Positions 9,171-17,309 of a DNA stretch of 64,000 nt are shown piece by piece (positions within the stretch are counted from its first letter, which is position 1; every line of letters starts with the position of its first letter). Made by a program: the position numbers and the translations under genes. The notes beneath the pieces were generated by a model that did no database searches, was not told the origin of the DNA, and was given only the letters and a program-made list of their open reading frames with translations. This DNA comes from Prosthecochloris marina. GTDB lineage: Bacteria; Bacteroidota; Chlorobiia; Chlorobiales; Chlorobiaceae. The stretch spans positions 8,001-72,000 of the forward strand of contig NZ_PDNZ01000010.1 of the NCBI RefSeq assembly GCF_003182595.1, in the 5' to 3' direction.

Positions 9171-9869
9171 TCATTTATAAGCAAGGATTACTTCTGAAGG
9201 GAACAGCATTTGCTGATAATACTCTCTTGTTTCCACCCTGAAGCTTTGCGCCTGCAATCTTTCAGCCAGTGCAACACCCCGGCACCCACCCATTGTTGCA
9301 GGGGAAATCCTGTAAATAAAATCATAGATTCCGCTTCCAAAACGCTCGCCCTCTGTCATATTCACCAATACGAGTTTTCCGCCTCTTTTTAGAACTCTTT
9401 TAAACTCCTTGAGAACCTTACCCATCTCTTCAAAAAGAAGAAGATCAAACATATAGTTGTTTACCAATATATCAATGGATTCATCCTCAACATTCAAATG
9501 AAAGATACTTCCCTTATCCAAAGCATAATGAGCACCTGAGAGTTTGCTTAAACGCTCTCTGGCTTTCTCGAGCATCCCTTGCGACAGATCGATACCGATA
9601 TTCGTGCCATGTGGATTCCGTTTGACGATTTCATAGAATGCCAGGCCCGTTCCTACGGCTGCTTCCAATACATGCTGCCCATCCTTGATGTCGGCAAGCT
9701 CGATAGCCCTACTTCTTGCTCGTGATTCCGTCAACTTTCCCAAGATATCATAGACCGGTGCTATTCTGTCATATATTGCACCGATGTTTTTCTGCGATAC
9801 CCTTGCATCCAGCAGCCTTTCCTCTTTTCCGGAACAAGTAATACCACAACATGAAACAGATCTACCCAT
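9171..9869 (-). CDS. SAM-dependent methyltransferase, UbiE/PmtA-like
   Basis: Class I methyltransferase of 232 residues. A Cys-containing N-terminal stretch (SCCGITCSG, residues 5-13) precedes the methyltransferase domain starting at IYDRIAPVYDILG, a phrase typical of UbiE and phospholipid N-methyltransferases. Motif I is VLEAAVGTGLAFYEIVKRNP, the acidic loop is NIGIDLSQGMLEKA, and VLKRGGKLVLVNMTEG is the post-motif. The YDFIYRISPATMGGCRGV region is characteristic of the same group. The substrate could be a lipid or quinone. The Cys cluster is unusual and might bind metal, though this is inferred. An AGAAGGGTGAGAA site precedes ATG 9869. Confidence 0.82.
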   Translation of the reverse strand: MGRSVSCCGITCSGKEERLLDARVSQKNIGAIYDRIAPVYDILGKLTESRARSRAIELADIKDGQHVLEAAVGTGLAFYEIVKRNPHGTNIGIDLSQGMLEKARERLSKLSGAHYALDKGSIFHLNVEDESIDILVNNYMFDLLLFEEMGKVLKEFKRVLKRGGKLVLVNMTEGERFGSGIYDFIYRISPATMGGCRGVALAERLQAQSFRVETREYYQQMLFPSEVILAYK

Positions 9870-10007
9870 TTCTCACCCTTCTTTTTTACATAGGACTTAC
9901 TGACTGAACAAATCGCTACTCTGTCAAGAGGCATTCATAAAGGGACCTCTCTTTATTCCTTCCGCGACTCAATTGCTTCGTTGAGTGGTGCTCGAAATCC
10001 TCATGTA

Positions 10008-10817
10008 CTATCCGACCTTGCCGTGAAACATCGAATACGTAAAGAAAGCAGCGTAATCCGGATGATTGAGCAGGAAATCCTGTGACTCGGGAAGGCAAAG
10101 ACGCCGATACTCCGCCTGATCCTCCTTTGTCAGTTCTGACTCAACACCATGCCAGCGCATCTGAAACAGGGCAGCCAAAGCACGATACAGCTCATCTGTC
10201 AAACAGGCTTGAACACTCCCCGCAAAAGTACTGGACGACAGTTCAACAAGTCCCACTTCACGAAACCAGCCAAGCGCGCGCATGACATGTAATTCCGGCC
10301 TCCTCCTCCTGGTGAAAGGGGCCATCCCTGAAGATGTCGCGTTAAGCCTGGCCTCGAGCAGAGGATATCCCGGAAGAAGTTTTTCTGAAGACCACGCGAG
10401 AATAGCTACACTCCCGCCAGGCTTAACAACACGTGCCAGTTCTTTCACCATCGGCAAAGGCTCAACAGGTGTGTATCCCACACAATCCGCACTCCATGCC
10501 CAATCGAAAGAATTGTCATTGAAAGGAAGTCGGTTGACATCTCCTTCCCGAAAGGCAATCATTTCCGACAAACCGGCCTTCCCCACAACATCTTTGGCGT
10601 AAGCCAGAATCTCTGAAGACACATCAAGGCCGGTGATATGACCTGCAGGCCCAACGTTTTGTGCAAGCAACATGGTTTGCAGTCCGATACCGCAGCCTGC
10701 ATCCAGCCCTCGGCTCCCCGAAGAGAGCCGAAGCGCCTTGATCGCCGAACGAAGTACCGGCTCCCTCAGAGGTTGGGATACGAAAGCCGTCCTTACAACC
10801 GTCTCTATATCAGACAT
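10008..10817 (-). CDS. SAM-dependent methyltransferase
   Basis: Class I methyltransferase of about 269 residues. SAM-binding motif I is GLDAGCGIGLQTMLLAQN, the acidic loop is ITGLDVSSEILAYAK, and FDWAWSADCVGY with VVKPGGSVAILAW completes the core. The frame is open further upstream to 10943, but that would overlap scpA and lacks family similarity; ATG 10817 (MSDIETVV) has a GAAGGAAT site just before it and is preferred. Reads such as GLDAGCGIGLQT place it in the UbiE/COQ5-like superfamily; the substrate is unknown. It begins 98 bases beyond the scpA stop on the same strand and could be co-transcribed. Confidence 0.83.
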   Translation of the reverse strand: MSDIETVVRTAFVSQPLREPVLRSAIKALRLSSGSRGLDAGCGIGLQTMLLAQNVGPAGHITGLDVSSEILAYAKDVVGKAGLSEMIAFREGDVNRLPFNDNSFDWAWSADCVGYTPVEPLPMVKELARVVKPGGSVAILAWSSEKLLPGYPLLEARLNATSSGMAPFTRRRRPELHVMRALGWFREVGLVELSSSTFAGSVQACLTDELYRALAALFQMRWHGVESELTKEDQAEYRRLCLPESQDFLLNHPDYAAFFTYSMFHGKVG

Positions 10818-10915
10818 TATTCCTTCTTCCCAACCATTAAGACGTTCTATTTGAGAAGCTATTTCTATCGATACTCCAATGAGCGATACAGAGGGTTTTG
10901 AATCTTCATGAACCA

Positions 10916-11641
10916 CTACAAACTCTGCTTCATAGCCATCCAAAAATCATCATACCCCTCTTTCACGATCACGACGATCTTCTGGCCTTTGCAGAGCTCG
11001 AGCACGGCAAGGAAGGTAACAACAAGCACCAAAGGCTCCTTCACTCCTTCAAGCACCGTTCTGAAAGAGATTTGTATTGTTTCCTGCAACTTCGTGAGAA
11101 TCATCCCGCACTGCTCGTCGACGGTTACCGGAGCTTCATCGACATTCTGTACACGAACCCGCGGCATTTTCTCAAGCACCGATTTGTAAGTCATAATCAA
11201 ATGATAGAGCGTCGGCCGGTTAACCGGCTCATCGAGTTCATCGATAACTTCAGGCTCGAACGATTCATAATACCCCCGGGGAAACATGGCGCTTCTTGTC
11301 TCTTCGAGTGAGCGCATTTTTTCTGCGCCATCCTTGATCCGTTTATACTCTATCAACCGCTCGACCAGTTCCGTTCTTGGATCGAACTCGGAATCGTCAC
11401 CTTCTTGCGGAACTTCATTTGGCAGAAGCATCTTGGCCTTTATACTCATCAAGAGCGAAGCCATGTAAATAAATTCAGCAGCCACTTCGAGATTGAGACT
11501 CTGCATGGCTTCAAGGTAATCGATAAAATCTTTGGTTATTTTAGAAATAGGAATATTATAAATATCAAGCTCGTCTCGCTTGATAAAAAAAAGCAGCAGG
11601 TCAAGCGGTCCCTCAAATTCTTCAAGGCTTATTCGAAACAT
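10916..11641 (-). CDS. scpA: Segregation and condensation protein A
   Basis: Kleisin subunit of the SMC-ScpAB condensin that compacts and segregates the chromosome. The N-terminus FEGPLDLLLFFIKRDELDIYN is the family hallmark, followed by ITKDFIDYLEAMQSLNLEVA and the helix AAEFIYMASLLMSIKAKMLL that binds the SMC neck. The C-terminal winged helix is near residues 195-235 (SFRTVLEGVKEPLVLVVTFL, AVLELCKGQKIVV). Length, 241 residues, is normal. Its partner scpB is not in the window. A divergent TPR gene starts about 70 bases away, leaving room for back-to-back promoters. Confidence 0.94.
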   Translation of the reverse strand: MFRISLEEFEGPLDLLLFFIKRDELDIYNIPISKITKDFIDYLEAMQSLNLEVAAEFIYMASLLMSIKAKMLLPNEVPQEGDDSEFDPRTELVERLIEYKRIKDGAEKMRSLEETRSAMFPRGYYESFEPEVIDELDEPVNRPTLYHLIMTYKSVLEKMPRVRVQNVDEAPVTVDEQCGMILTKLQETIQISFRTVLEGVKEPLVLVVTFLAVLELCKGQKIVVIVKEGYDDFWMAMKQSL

Positions 11642-11713
11642 GCAGGCTTATGCTTTGGACAGGTTTGGTGTAGAAATAAAATAGGAAATACCGTCGAAAT
11701 AGTTTTAGCTTCT

Positions 11714-12265
11714 ATGTATATGATGCGTAGTCTTACTCCATATATTCTAGCCACGCTTTTAAGCGGCTTTATTGCATGGACACCGCTCCATGCCAGTACT
11801 CCGAAACAGTCTTTTGACAAGGGATACCGGCAACATCTCAAAGGAAACCATGCTGATGCCGTAAAATATTATACAAAAGCGATAAAGCGCAAACCCTCAT
11901 ACGCCCAGGCCTACCTCATGCGAGCTGCTGCCCATCATTCCATGAAAGAATATGAACGGGCTATGAAGGACTACACCAGGGTCATCGAATCGGGCGACAA
12001 TTATTTCAAAGCTGTCGGCCACTTCAACCGCGGCGTGGTCCAGTACGATATCGGAAAGTACAGTGCAGCCATTACGGATTTCACCTGGGCGCTATCCTAT
12101 GATCACAAGATGGCAGCGGCCTATCTGCACCGCGGCATTGCCAAGGGACGAGCCGGCGATAAAAAAGGCCAGGTCCAGGACTTTGTCTATGCCGCCCGTT
12201 CAGGAGATTCCGAGGTAAGAGGGTGGCTCGAAAAGCACGCACCTCATGTTCTCGGAAGAAAATAA
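11714..12265 (+). CDS. Secreted TPR-repeat protein
   Basis: A protein of about 183 residues with a signal peptide (hydrophobic core SLTPYILATLLSGFIAW, likely cleavage after LHA) followed by about four tetratricopeptide repeats: FDKGYRQHLKGNHADAVKYY, AQAYLMRAAAHHSMKEYERA, AVGHFNRGVVQYDIGKYSAA and AAAYLHRGIAKGRAGDKKGQ. TPR arrays mediate protein contacts, so this is probably a periplasmic scaffold; the partner is unknown. The frame is open upstream to 11405 but that part is antisense to scpA. ATG 11714, 11720 or 11723 fit the signal peptide best, with no strong ribosome site to decide. Confidence 0.85.
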   Translation: MYMMRSLTPYILATLLSGFIAWTPLHASTPKQSFDKGYRQHLKGNHADAVKYYTKAIKRKPSYAQAYLMRAAAHHSMKEYERAMKDYTRVIESGDNYFKAVGHFNRGVVQYDIGKYSAAITDFTWALSYDHKMAAAYLHRGIAKGRAGDKKGQVQDFVYAARSGDSEVRGWLEKHAPHVLGRK

Positions 12266-12276
12266 ACCCTGTTATT

Positions 12277-12336
12277 GTTGAGTTGTTGCAACAGTTAAAA
12301 AACTGTCTTTTCGTCTTTATTAACTAACAACTCAAC
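12277..12336 (+). terminator. Nested inverted repeat, likely terminator of the TPR gene
   Basis: An inner hairpin ACAGTT-AAAA-AACTGT (12291-12306) is followed by CTTTTCG on the plus strand and would end the TPR transcript. It is enclosed by an 11-base perfect inverted repeat GTTGAGTTGTT / AACAACTCAAC (12277-12287 and 12326-12336). The outer words belong to the TTGTTGA repeat family also seen at 3151 and 36300. A CCCGACTTGTCGGG palindrome follows at about 12347-12360. Confidence 0.55.
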
Positions 12337-12382
12337 GAGTCAACAATCCCGACTTGTCGGGTAAAACAAATCAACAACTCTT

Positions 12383-13306
12383 TTACAGTCCGAACTGCTT
12401 TGTATCCACCATCTCCATGCTTAAAATCGACCAGAAATCAACAGCCAGTCCTTGTAACACATACTCATAAGGCAACCAGCCATACCCCTCATCACCCCAG
12501 CTCGTTCCCCAGGAATTCCTTATAAGCAGCGCTCCTTTTGATTTCTTGTTGCAGCGAGGATTCTTTATTTCCTTTTTATCATCGAAACCAACAGCAACGA
12601 TTGCGTGCCCCCACTCCGCTTTTTCATTAACACAGGGAAAAGGGATACACCCACCTTCATCAGTTTCATCAAACGATGGAAACCCATAGAATCCAAACAT
12701 TGAAGGAATACCTGCAGCCAGATACTTTTTTACGCTTTCGAGCACATCCTTAAAATCAATATTTGAACCGAGAGGGTCGTGACAAAAATATTTCAGTGCC
12801 TCAAAATTATCGGCGACAGCATAAACAAACCCGGTAGGCTCCTCGTCAAAATCCGGATCGACATCGGTATACTCCCAGTAGCTTTCATGGGGAACGCCAC
12901 AAAGGACAAGCGCTCCCATGGTATTTCTCAACCATGCACCGGTATCCCCGGTAGCTTTCATCAGGTTTCGGGTTGTTTTATACACAAAGAGCCTTGAACC
13001 GTCAATATGATCGTCAAAAGCTTTGCGTTGCAGATATTCGATCACTCCCATGGCTGCATGTGCCGTACATGAACCTATACTGCCCTGATTTTCGACTTTC
13101 GAACACCACTCCCTCAAGTCAACCACATCAGGGACGGCAGTCTTCATCGACTTTGCGCTCTGCTTCAGTTTCAGCTTTTTTGCCATCTCGGCAATTTCCG
13201 GAGTATTCACCGTATAATCCCTTAAATCAGGCATAGGGGGAAGCCACCCGGTCCCCAATGTTACTGGGGAACCACCGATATGCAGACTCACATGTTTGGA
13301 TACCAC
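12383..13306 (-). CDS. Papain-family (C1A) cysteine protease without a signal peptide
   Basis: A 307-residue peptidase C1A homologue. The N-terminus has the bacterial prosegment-like phrase GTGWLPPMPDLRDYTVNTPE. The catalytic region is VENQGSIGSCTAHAAMGVIE, with oxyanion Gln74 and nucleophile Cys80. The catalytic His is in EWGHAIVAVGFDD and the Asn in LIRNSWGTSWGDEGYGWLPY. All four catalytic residues are present, so it should be active. No signal peptide or membrane segment is visible, so export would need another route or it works inside the cell. It stands alone, with a TTGTTGA repeat downstream and a long gap upstream; an AGGAGG-like site precedes ATG 13306. Confidence 0.9.
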   Translation of the reverse strand: MVSKHVSLHIGGSPVTLGTGWLPPMPDLRDYTVNTPEIAEMAKKLKLKQSAKSMKTAVPDVVDLREWCSKVENQGSIGSCTAHAAMGVIEYLQRKAFDDHIDGSRLFVYKTTRNLMKATGDTGAWLRNTMGALVLCGVPHESYWEYTDVDPDFDEEPTGFVYAVADNFEALKYFCHDPLGSNIDFKDVLESVKKYLAAGIPSMFGFYGFPSFDETDEGGCIPFPCVNEKAEWGHAIVAVGFDDKKEIKNPRCNKKSKGALLIRNSWGTSWGDEGYGWLPYEYVLQGLAVDFWSILSMEMVDTKQFGL

Positions 13307-13664
13307 AACAACCTCCTATTTCGAATGTTGATAAACTAATCCCGCACAAAAAGCCGCAGTGTCGAAAAAAGCCTGATTGAAGGCAGGGGACAGCAAGGCT
13401 TTTGTAAATAATACGAAAAATTTTCATCCGGCTGAATCACCCCGCACCAGAGAAAAAAGAAAAGAGGCTATCTCAAAAAAACCTCATCAATGGCAGAAAC
13501 CGGAGAAAAATAGAATGACAGAACTGTTGAGAGAACAGAGTCATGCAGCCCTGTGAAATAGAAGTTCAGATTTCACAGGGCTGCATGACTCTCTACCGGA
13601 AACGTATGCATGGCAGCCAAGCAGTGCTTTTAATCAGCCTCTTGACAACTACATAGTGGGAACT
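13307..13664. other. Intergenic stretch with a perfect long hairpin
   Basis: This gap of 358 bases separates the protease start from the end of the PII gene. No coding frame is convincing. It should contain the protease promoter (minus strand, near 13310-13400). Its main content is the 23-bp hairpin listed separately at 13537-13592. Confidence 0.5.
13537..13592. repeat. Perfect 23-bp inverted repeat with 10-base loop
   Basis: The arms are 13537-13559 and 13570-13592 and match without a mismatch; the 5' arm begins AGAGTCATGCAGCCCTG and the loop is AGAAGTTCAG. It lies 73 bases past the PII stop on the minus strand, so it could end or protect the amt-glnB transcript, but no T-run follows either arm. 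Other readings are a small structured RNA or a MITE-like element. No second copy is in the window. Confidence 0.75.
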
Positions 13665-14006
13665 CTATATAGCAGTTCCACCACGTTCTCCAGTCCTTAT
13701 CCGCACGCACTCTTCGAGAGGGCTGACGAATATTTTTCCGTCACCCACCTTACCGCTACCATGCCGGGCCGACTCTACGATGGCATCGATGGTTGCGTCG
13801 ACAAACGCTTCATTGACGGCAATTTCGATACGTATCTTGGGAATCAGATTCGGTACAATTTTCCTGCCGCGATAGATATCAATATCCTCCTGCCTTCCGT
13901 GACCGGAAATTCGGCTGACCGATATTCTCGTAATATCCGCCTGTATGAGGGCCTCCCGAACAGAATCCAGCTTGTCTTCCTGAATTATGGCTGTTATCAG
14001 CTTCAT
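13665..14006 (-). CDS. PII nitrogen-regulatory protein (GlnB/GlnK-like), variant T-loop
   Basis: Small trimeric signal protein that reads 2-oxoglutarate, ATP/ADP and binds AmtB. It has 113 residues and the family ends: KLITAIIQEDKLDSVREALI at the start and SGKVGDGKIFVSPLEE followed by VRIRTGERG. The T-loop reads GHGRQEDIDIYRGRKIVPNL: the Tyr46-like YRG is kept, but where E. coli GlnB has the uridylylated Tyr51 (GAEYMVD) this has RKIVPN, and the loop is one residue shorter. Control by uridylylation is therefore unlikely. It is 12 bases downstream of amt, the classic glnK-amtB pairing in reverse order, so it probably gates that channel. Confidence 0.92.
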   Translation of the reverse strand: MKLITAIIQEDKLDSVREALIQADITRISVSRISGHGRQEDIDIYRGRKIVPNLIPKIRIEIAVNEAFVDATIDAIVESARHGSGKVGDGKIFVSPLEECVRIRTGERGGTAI

Positions 14007-14018
14007 AGTAATTGAGAG

Positions 14019-15347
14019 TTAGTTAAGATTGATGAGACCATAACCGTGCTCTCCATGAAGAGTCTGATCGAGGCCGGTCATTTCACCAGTCTCATTCAAA
14101 CGGAATCCAACGGTTTTTTCAATAACAAACACCAGTATAATCGTTACAACTGCCGCATACACGGTAGTGATTCCGACAGCTGCAGCCTGAACGCCAAACT
14201 GCTCCCAGACACCCCAGGTTCCACCTGCAGCCACTGCAGCTTCGGCCATCCAGCTTTCTCGAATAAAAAAAGTCAAAGTAAGCGCCCCGACGATCCCACC
14301 GATACCATGAATACCGAAAGCATCGAGACTGTCATCATAACCTGCACGGTTTTTCACTTGAATGGCAAGGAAACAGAAAAGCGAAGCTGCCGCACCGATC
14401 ACTATTGCTCCACCAGGCTGGACAACACCGGCTGCAGGAGTTATAGCAACAAGACCCGAAAGAATCCCTGAAACCAAACCGAGGCTGGTTGCTTTTTTAT
14501 AGAGTATCGCTTCGATAATGATCCAGGCAAATGCTCCAGCAGCCGCTGCAACCTGAGTCACGGTAAGCGCCCTGCCTGTATCGAGATCGCTGGCAACAGC
14601 GCTGCCGGCGTTGAACCCGAACCAGCCGACCCAAAGAAGACCCGCCCCAATCAGGGTCATAACAAGATTGTTGGGATGCATGACATTTTTCGGATATCCC
14701 CGCCTCGCCCCCAGAAACAAAGCGGCAACAAGAGCGCTGACTCCTGAAGAGATATGCACGACAGTACCTCCTGCAAAATCTATCGCCCCTGCAGGACCCA
14801 TATTGAAAAGGAAACCGTCTTCAGCCCAAACCCAATGACAGATTGGACTATAAACCATTACGCTCCACAGCGCGATAAAAAGCACATACCCTCTGAAACT
14901 AACCCTTTCGGCAAAAGCACCGGCAATAAGGGCAGGGGCAATAATTGCAAATTTACCTTGAAACATCGCAAATACGTATTCGGGAATACCCGAATCAAGG
15001 ATAGACTCGTCGATCCCCCTTAAGAGAACATATTCAGGGTTCCATCCCACAAGCCCACCCAGGATACTCGGACCGAAACTGAGGGCATAACCAATTGCCG
15101 GCCACAGTACACCGATAATCACCATAGCGGCAAAACTATGCATCATGGTACCCAAAACATTTTTTGTTCGCACCAGCCCACCATAAAACATTGCAAGCCC
15201 CGGGACCATCAACAACACGAGTGTCGTTGCCGTAAGCATCCATGCGGTTGTCCCCGAGTCTGTAACCTTCTCCGATGCCCAACTGGTATCGGCGGCAGCA
15301 ATAACCAGAAACAGCAGGGCTCCTGCTGTTGTCAGCTTTTTAACCAT
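14019..15347 (-). CDS. amt: Ammonium transporter (Amt family)
   Basis: Inner-membrane ammonium channel, 442 residues with a cleavable signal peptide (VKKLTTAGALLFLVIAAADT, probable cut after SWA) and 11 membrane segments. Family marks are MLTATTLVLLMVPGLAMFYG, GGLVRTKNVLGTMM, the DFAGGTVVHISSG block with the pore region, and FGIHGIGGIVGALT carrying one of the twin pore histidines. The Amt gene and PII gene form an operon. An AT-rich gap upstream holds a TTGACA-like box on the minus strand near 15455, but spacing to a -10 box is not clear. Confidence 0.96.
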   Translation of the reverse strand: MVKKLTTAGALLFLVIAAADTSWASEKVTDSGTTAWMLTATTLVLLMVPGLAMFYGGLVRTKNVLGTMMHSFAAMVIIGVLWPAIGYALSFGPSILGGLVGWNPEYVLLRGIDESILDSGIPEYVFAMFQGKFAIIAPALIAGAFAERVSFRGYVLFIALWSVMVYSPICHWVWAEDGFLFNMGPAGAIDFAGGTVVHISSGVSALVAALFLGARRGYPKNVMHPNNLVMTLIGAGLLWVGWFGFNAGSAVASDLDTGRALTVTQVAAAAGAFAWIIIEAILYKKATSLGLVSGILSGLVAITPAAGVVQPGGAIVIGAAASLFCFLAIQVKNRAGYDDSLDAFGIHGIGGIVGALTLTFFIRESWMAEAAVAAGGTWGVWEQFGVQAAAVGITTVYAAVVTIILVFVIEKTVGFRLNETGEMTGLDQTLHGEHGYGLINLN

Positions 15348-15709
15348 AACTGAAATATTTAGAAAAAAAGAAATTACCTTACTTTTTAAACCCGAAGCGA
15401 TAAATTTAAAAAAATATTTAAGCTGTAAAAATATAAATCAAAAATTAATTACAATTATGTCAACGAAAACACAAAAATGTAACCCTCGAGCGATCGAGCG
15501 CTTAAGAAATCGCAACCAAACCTGTTTACCGAAAAATCACAAACTTGTTTTTTGCAAAAGTGAAACTTTTTCTTTTTGAAATCCGCAAATCTGAAGAGTA
15601 AATTAAAGCATCAGCCAATGGTTGGCTGGTCGCTGCCGGATAACTCGTGCTTTGGCTATTCGAGAGCGGCTCTCATTCTATCAAAGCACGTGTTACTTCG
15701 ATATTAAAA
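15348..15709. promoter_or_regulatory. Divergent regulatory gap with two leader hairpins for the RRM gene
   Basis: The 362-base gap between divergent amt and the RRM gene is very AT-rich on the amt side (15360-15460). On the RRM side it has two hairpins on the plus strand. One is AGCCAA-TGG-TTGGCT (15613-15627). The other has a 9-bp perfect stem CGTGCTTTG / CAAAGCACG (15646-15654 and 15682-15690), with an inner GAGAG-CGG-CTCTC (15662-15674). The second ends 20 bases before the ATG, close to the ribosome site. This resembles the structured leaders of cold-inducible RNA-binding protein genes; the function is inferred. Confidence 0.55.
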
Positions 15710-15982
15710 ATGAATATTTACATTGGCAATCTGCCTTACAGCATAACTGAAGATGAGCTTCGTGATAAGTTCTCTGAATTCGGTCAAGTAGACAGAGCGA
15801 ATATTATCAAAGACAAGTTTTCAGGCCGCTCGAAGGGCTTTGGATTTGTTGAAATGCCAAACGATGGAGAAGCACAAAGTGCTATCGACTCACTCAATGA
15901 TACCGATTTTAACGGTCGTTCGATCAAGGTGAACCAAGCAAGGCCTCGCGAAGAGCGCCCTCCTCGCAGGGATAATTATTGA
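15710..15982 (+). CDS. RNA-binding protein with one RRM domain
   Basis: A 90-residue protein consisting of one RRM (RNP) fold. RNP2 is IYIGNLPYSI at the start, RNP1 is SKGFGFVEM near residue 45, and a short Arg-rich tail ARPREERPPRRDNY follows. Cyanobacterial and Chlorobi Rbp proteins of this kind bind RNA and are often induced by cold. The open frame continues upstream to 15647, but ATG 15710 starts exactly at the RRM and the upstream codons form the leader hairpin, so the short form is chosen. It is monocistronic, closed by a good terminator. Confidence 0.93.
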   Translation: MNIYIGNLPYSITEDELRDKFSEFGQVDRANIIKDKFSGRSKGFGFVEMPNDGEAQSAIDSLNDTDFNGRSIKVNQARPREERPPRRDNY

Positions 15983-16014
15983 TCTAATTACCAAGCAAAA
16001 ATACATTGTTAGAT

Positions 16015-16042
16015 AGCTGTCGGCGCTTTACCGGCAGCTTTT
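16015..16042 (+). terminator. Rho-independent terminator of the RRM gene
   Basis: Stem AGCTGTCGG / CCGGCAGCT with loop CGCTTTA (16015-16039), nine pairs including one G-U, followed by TTTTG. It begins 33 bases after the RRM stop codon. Confidence 0.75.
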
Positions 16043-16107
16043 GTCCGGCGAGCTTTTATCCTTCGATCAAGCAGCTTGTAAGAGATGTGTACCTCAAGGC
16101 TTTGTTT

Positions 16108-16620
16108 TTACTCTGAGGTAACGATGATAGTGGGTTTTTGCATGATTAGATTATTTGGATATGAAACGATCTGCCCTTTTGAATCCCTGATTTTGAGGTA
16201 GAACAGCTTTATATCTTCGATACGGCCTTCTGTGCCCTCATCACCCTCGACTATTCTGATTGTATCGCCAATCTTGTAAGGGGCTGTAAAAAATATGATA
16301 AATGAAGCCGTTATGTTGCTGAGGATGGACCAGTTCGCAAACAGCCCGACACCAACAACCGCAAACAGTGACGACAAAATCACAAGAGCAGCCTGCAGAT
16401 CGATTCCCCAGATAAGCACGATCGAGGTCAGTAATGTTGTTACATAAAAAACCTTGAAAAATTTTTTGATGTAAAACACGCGCTGATCGGGAAATTGCAG
16501 CTCTTGACCATAACGTTTAAGGCTTTTTGCCGTTGCAATCTGCAAAACCGCATATATGACGAAGGCAATGGCTGTAGCGATGATATTGCTCGATATCCCG
16601 GTGTCAAGAATAGCTTTCAT
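16108..16620 (-). CDS. Short MscS-type mechanosensitive channel
   Basis: A 170-residue inner-membrane protein with three membrane segments: near 10-30 (NIIATAIAFVIYAVLQIATA), 55-75 (FKVFYVTTLLTSIVLIWGI) and the pore helix 80-115. The pore helix reads VILSSLFAVVGVGLFANWSI followed by LSNITASFIIFFTAPYKIGD. The MscS beta-domain follows (RIVEGDEGTEGRIEDIKLFY, NNLIMQKPTIIV). It lacks the C-terminal alpha/beta cage of E. coli MscS (286 residues), so it is a minimal form. A TTG at 16638 would add six residues; ATG 16620 is preferred. It should release solutes on osmotic downshock or act as a regulated ion leak. Confidence 0.87.
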   Translation of the reverse strand: MKAILDTGISSNIIATAIAFVIYAVLQIATAKSLKRYGQELQFPDQRVFYIKKFFKVFYVTTLLTSIVLIWGIDLQAALVILSSLFAVVGVGLFANWSILSNITASFIIFFTAPYKIGDTIRIVEGDEGTEGRIEDIKLFYLKIRDSKGQIVSYPNNLIMQKPTIIVTSE

Positions 16621-16711
16621 AGCAGCATAGAAAAGCAACTGAGGAAACCTTCATCAATGGGCCCTCAGTTGCTGCAAGTTGATGAATCAGACAAGGAAAA
16701 TCTTCTGCCTT

Positions 16712-17206
16712 TCACTTTTTCAGTATCACCCCAAGATCCACCAGAAGAGCCTGCAAATCTTCTTCATGCTCGACTTCATCTTCAAGAATCTGTACCGCAA
16801 TATTGTATGTCACCGGGTCTTTCAGACCAATCTCCGCTATAATGCTATTGTAGACTGAAATGGCACATTGCTCCCCGGATATGTTCTGCTCGAGAACCAT
16901 TTCTACAAAAGGATTTTCCGGCGCTTCATACCCGCAATTTGTCCACTCGTACCATTGTTTCGGAGTTACCAGCGGCGTACCGCCAAGCTGTATGATACGA
17001 TTACTTATCATATCGGCATGGCGTAGTTCATCGGCCGCATGTTGCATGAGTTCGGCAATGACTGCATCCTTCATAGGGCCCTCGACAACCTTGGCACCTA
17101 TCCAATACTGATAATAGGCAAGCCATTCATCGGCAAATGCCTTGTTGAGAAGTTCAAGTACACGATCAAGATGTTCACCGACAATTTCACGGCCTTTGGT
17201 TCCCAT
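16712..17206 (-). CDS. Ferritin-like di-iron protein (bacterioferritin/Dps-like)
   Basis: A 164-residue four-helix ferritin-like protein. Iron-ligand pattern: LLNKAFADEWLAYYQYWIGA (Glu in helix 1), HAADELRHADMISNRIIQLG (ExxH in helix 2), LEQNISGEQCAISVYNSIIA (helix 3) and QILEDEVEHEEDLQALLVDL (ExxH in helix 4). This full set predicts ferroxidase activity and storage of iron or removal of peroxide. It begins just after a GGAGGA site (17207-17220) and seems to be a single-gene unit. Confidence 0.88.
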   Translation of the reverse strand: MGTKGREIVGEHLDRVLELLNKAFADEWLAYYQYWIGAKVVEGPMKDAVIAELMQHAADELRHADMISNRIIQLGGTPLVTPKQWYEWTNCGYEAPENPFVEMVLEQNISGEQCAISVYNSIIAEIGLKDPVTYNIAVQILEDEVEHEEDLQALLVDLGVILKK

Positions 17207-17309
17207 GTAATCCTCCTTTTGATTTGTTTACACAGTTAAAGAAAAAACCTCGTTTCATAAACCCTCTTCAACAGCATTCCAAAAACCTGGATACGGTCGA
17301 ATTGAAACA

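Noticed and set aside
11405..11713. N-terminal extension of the TPR gene
   Set aside because: It is antisense to scpA, and the signal peptide begins at 11714-11723.
15647..15709. 21-codon extension of the RRM protein
   Set aside because: The bases form the leader hairpin, and the RRM domain begins exactly at ATG 15710.
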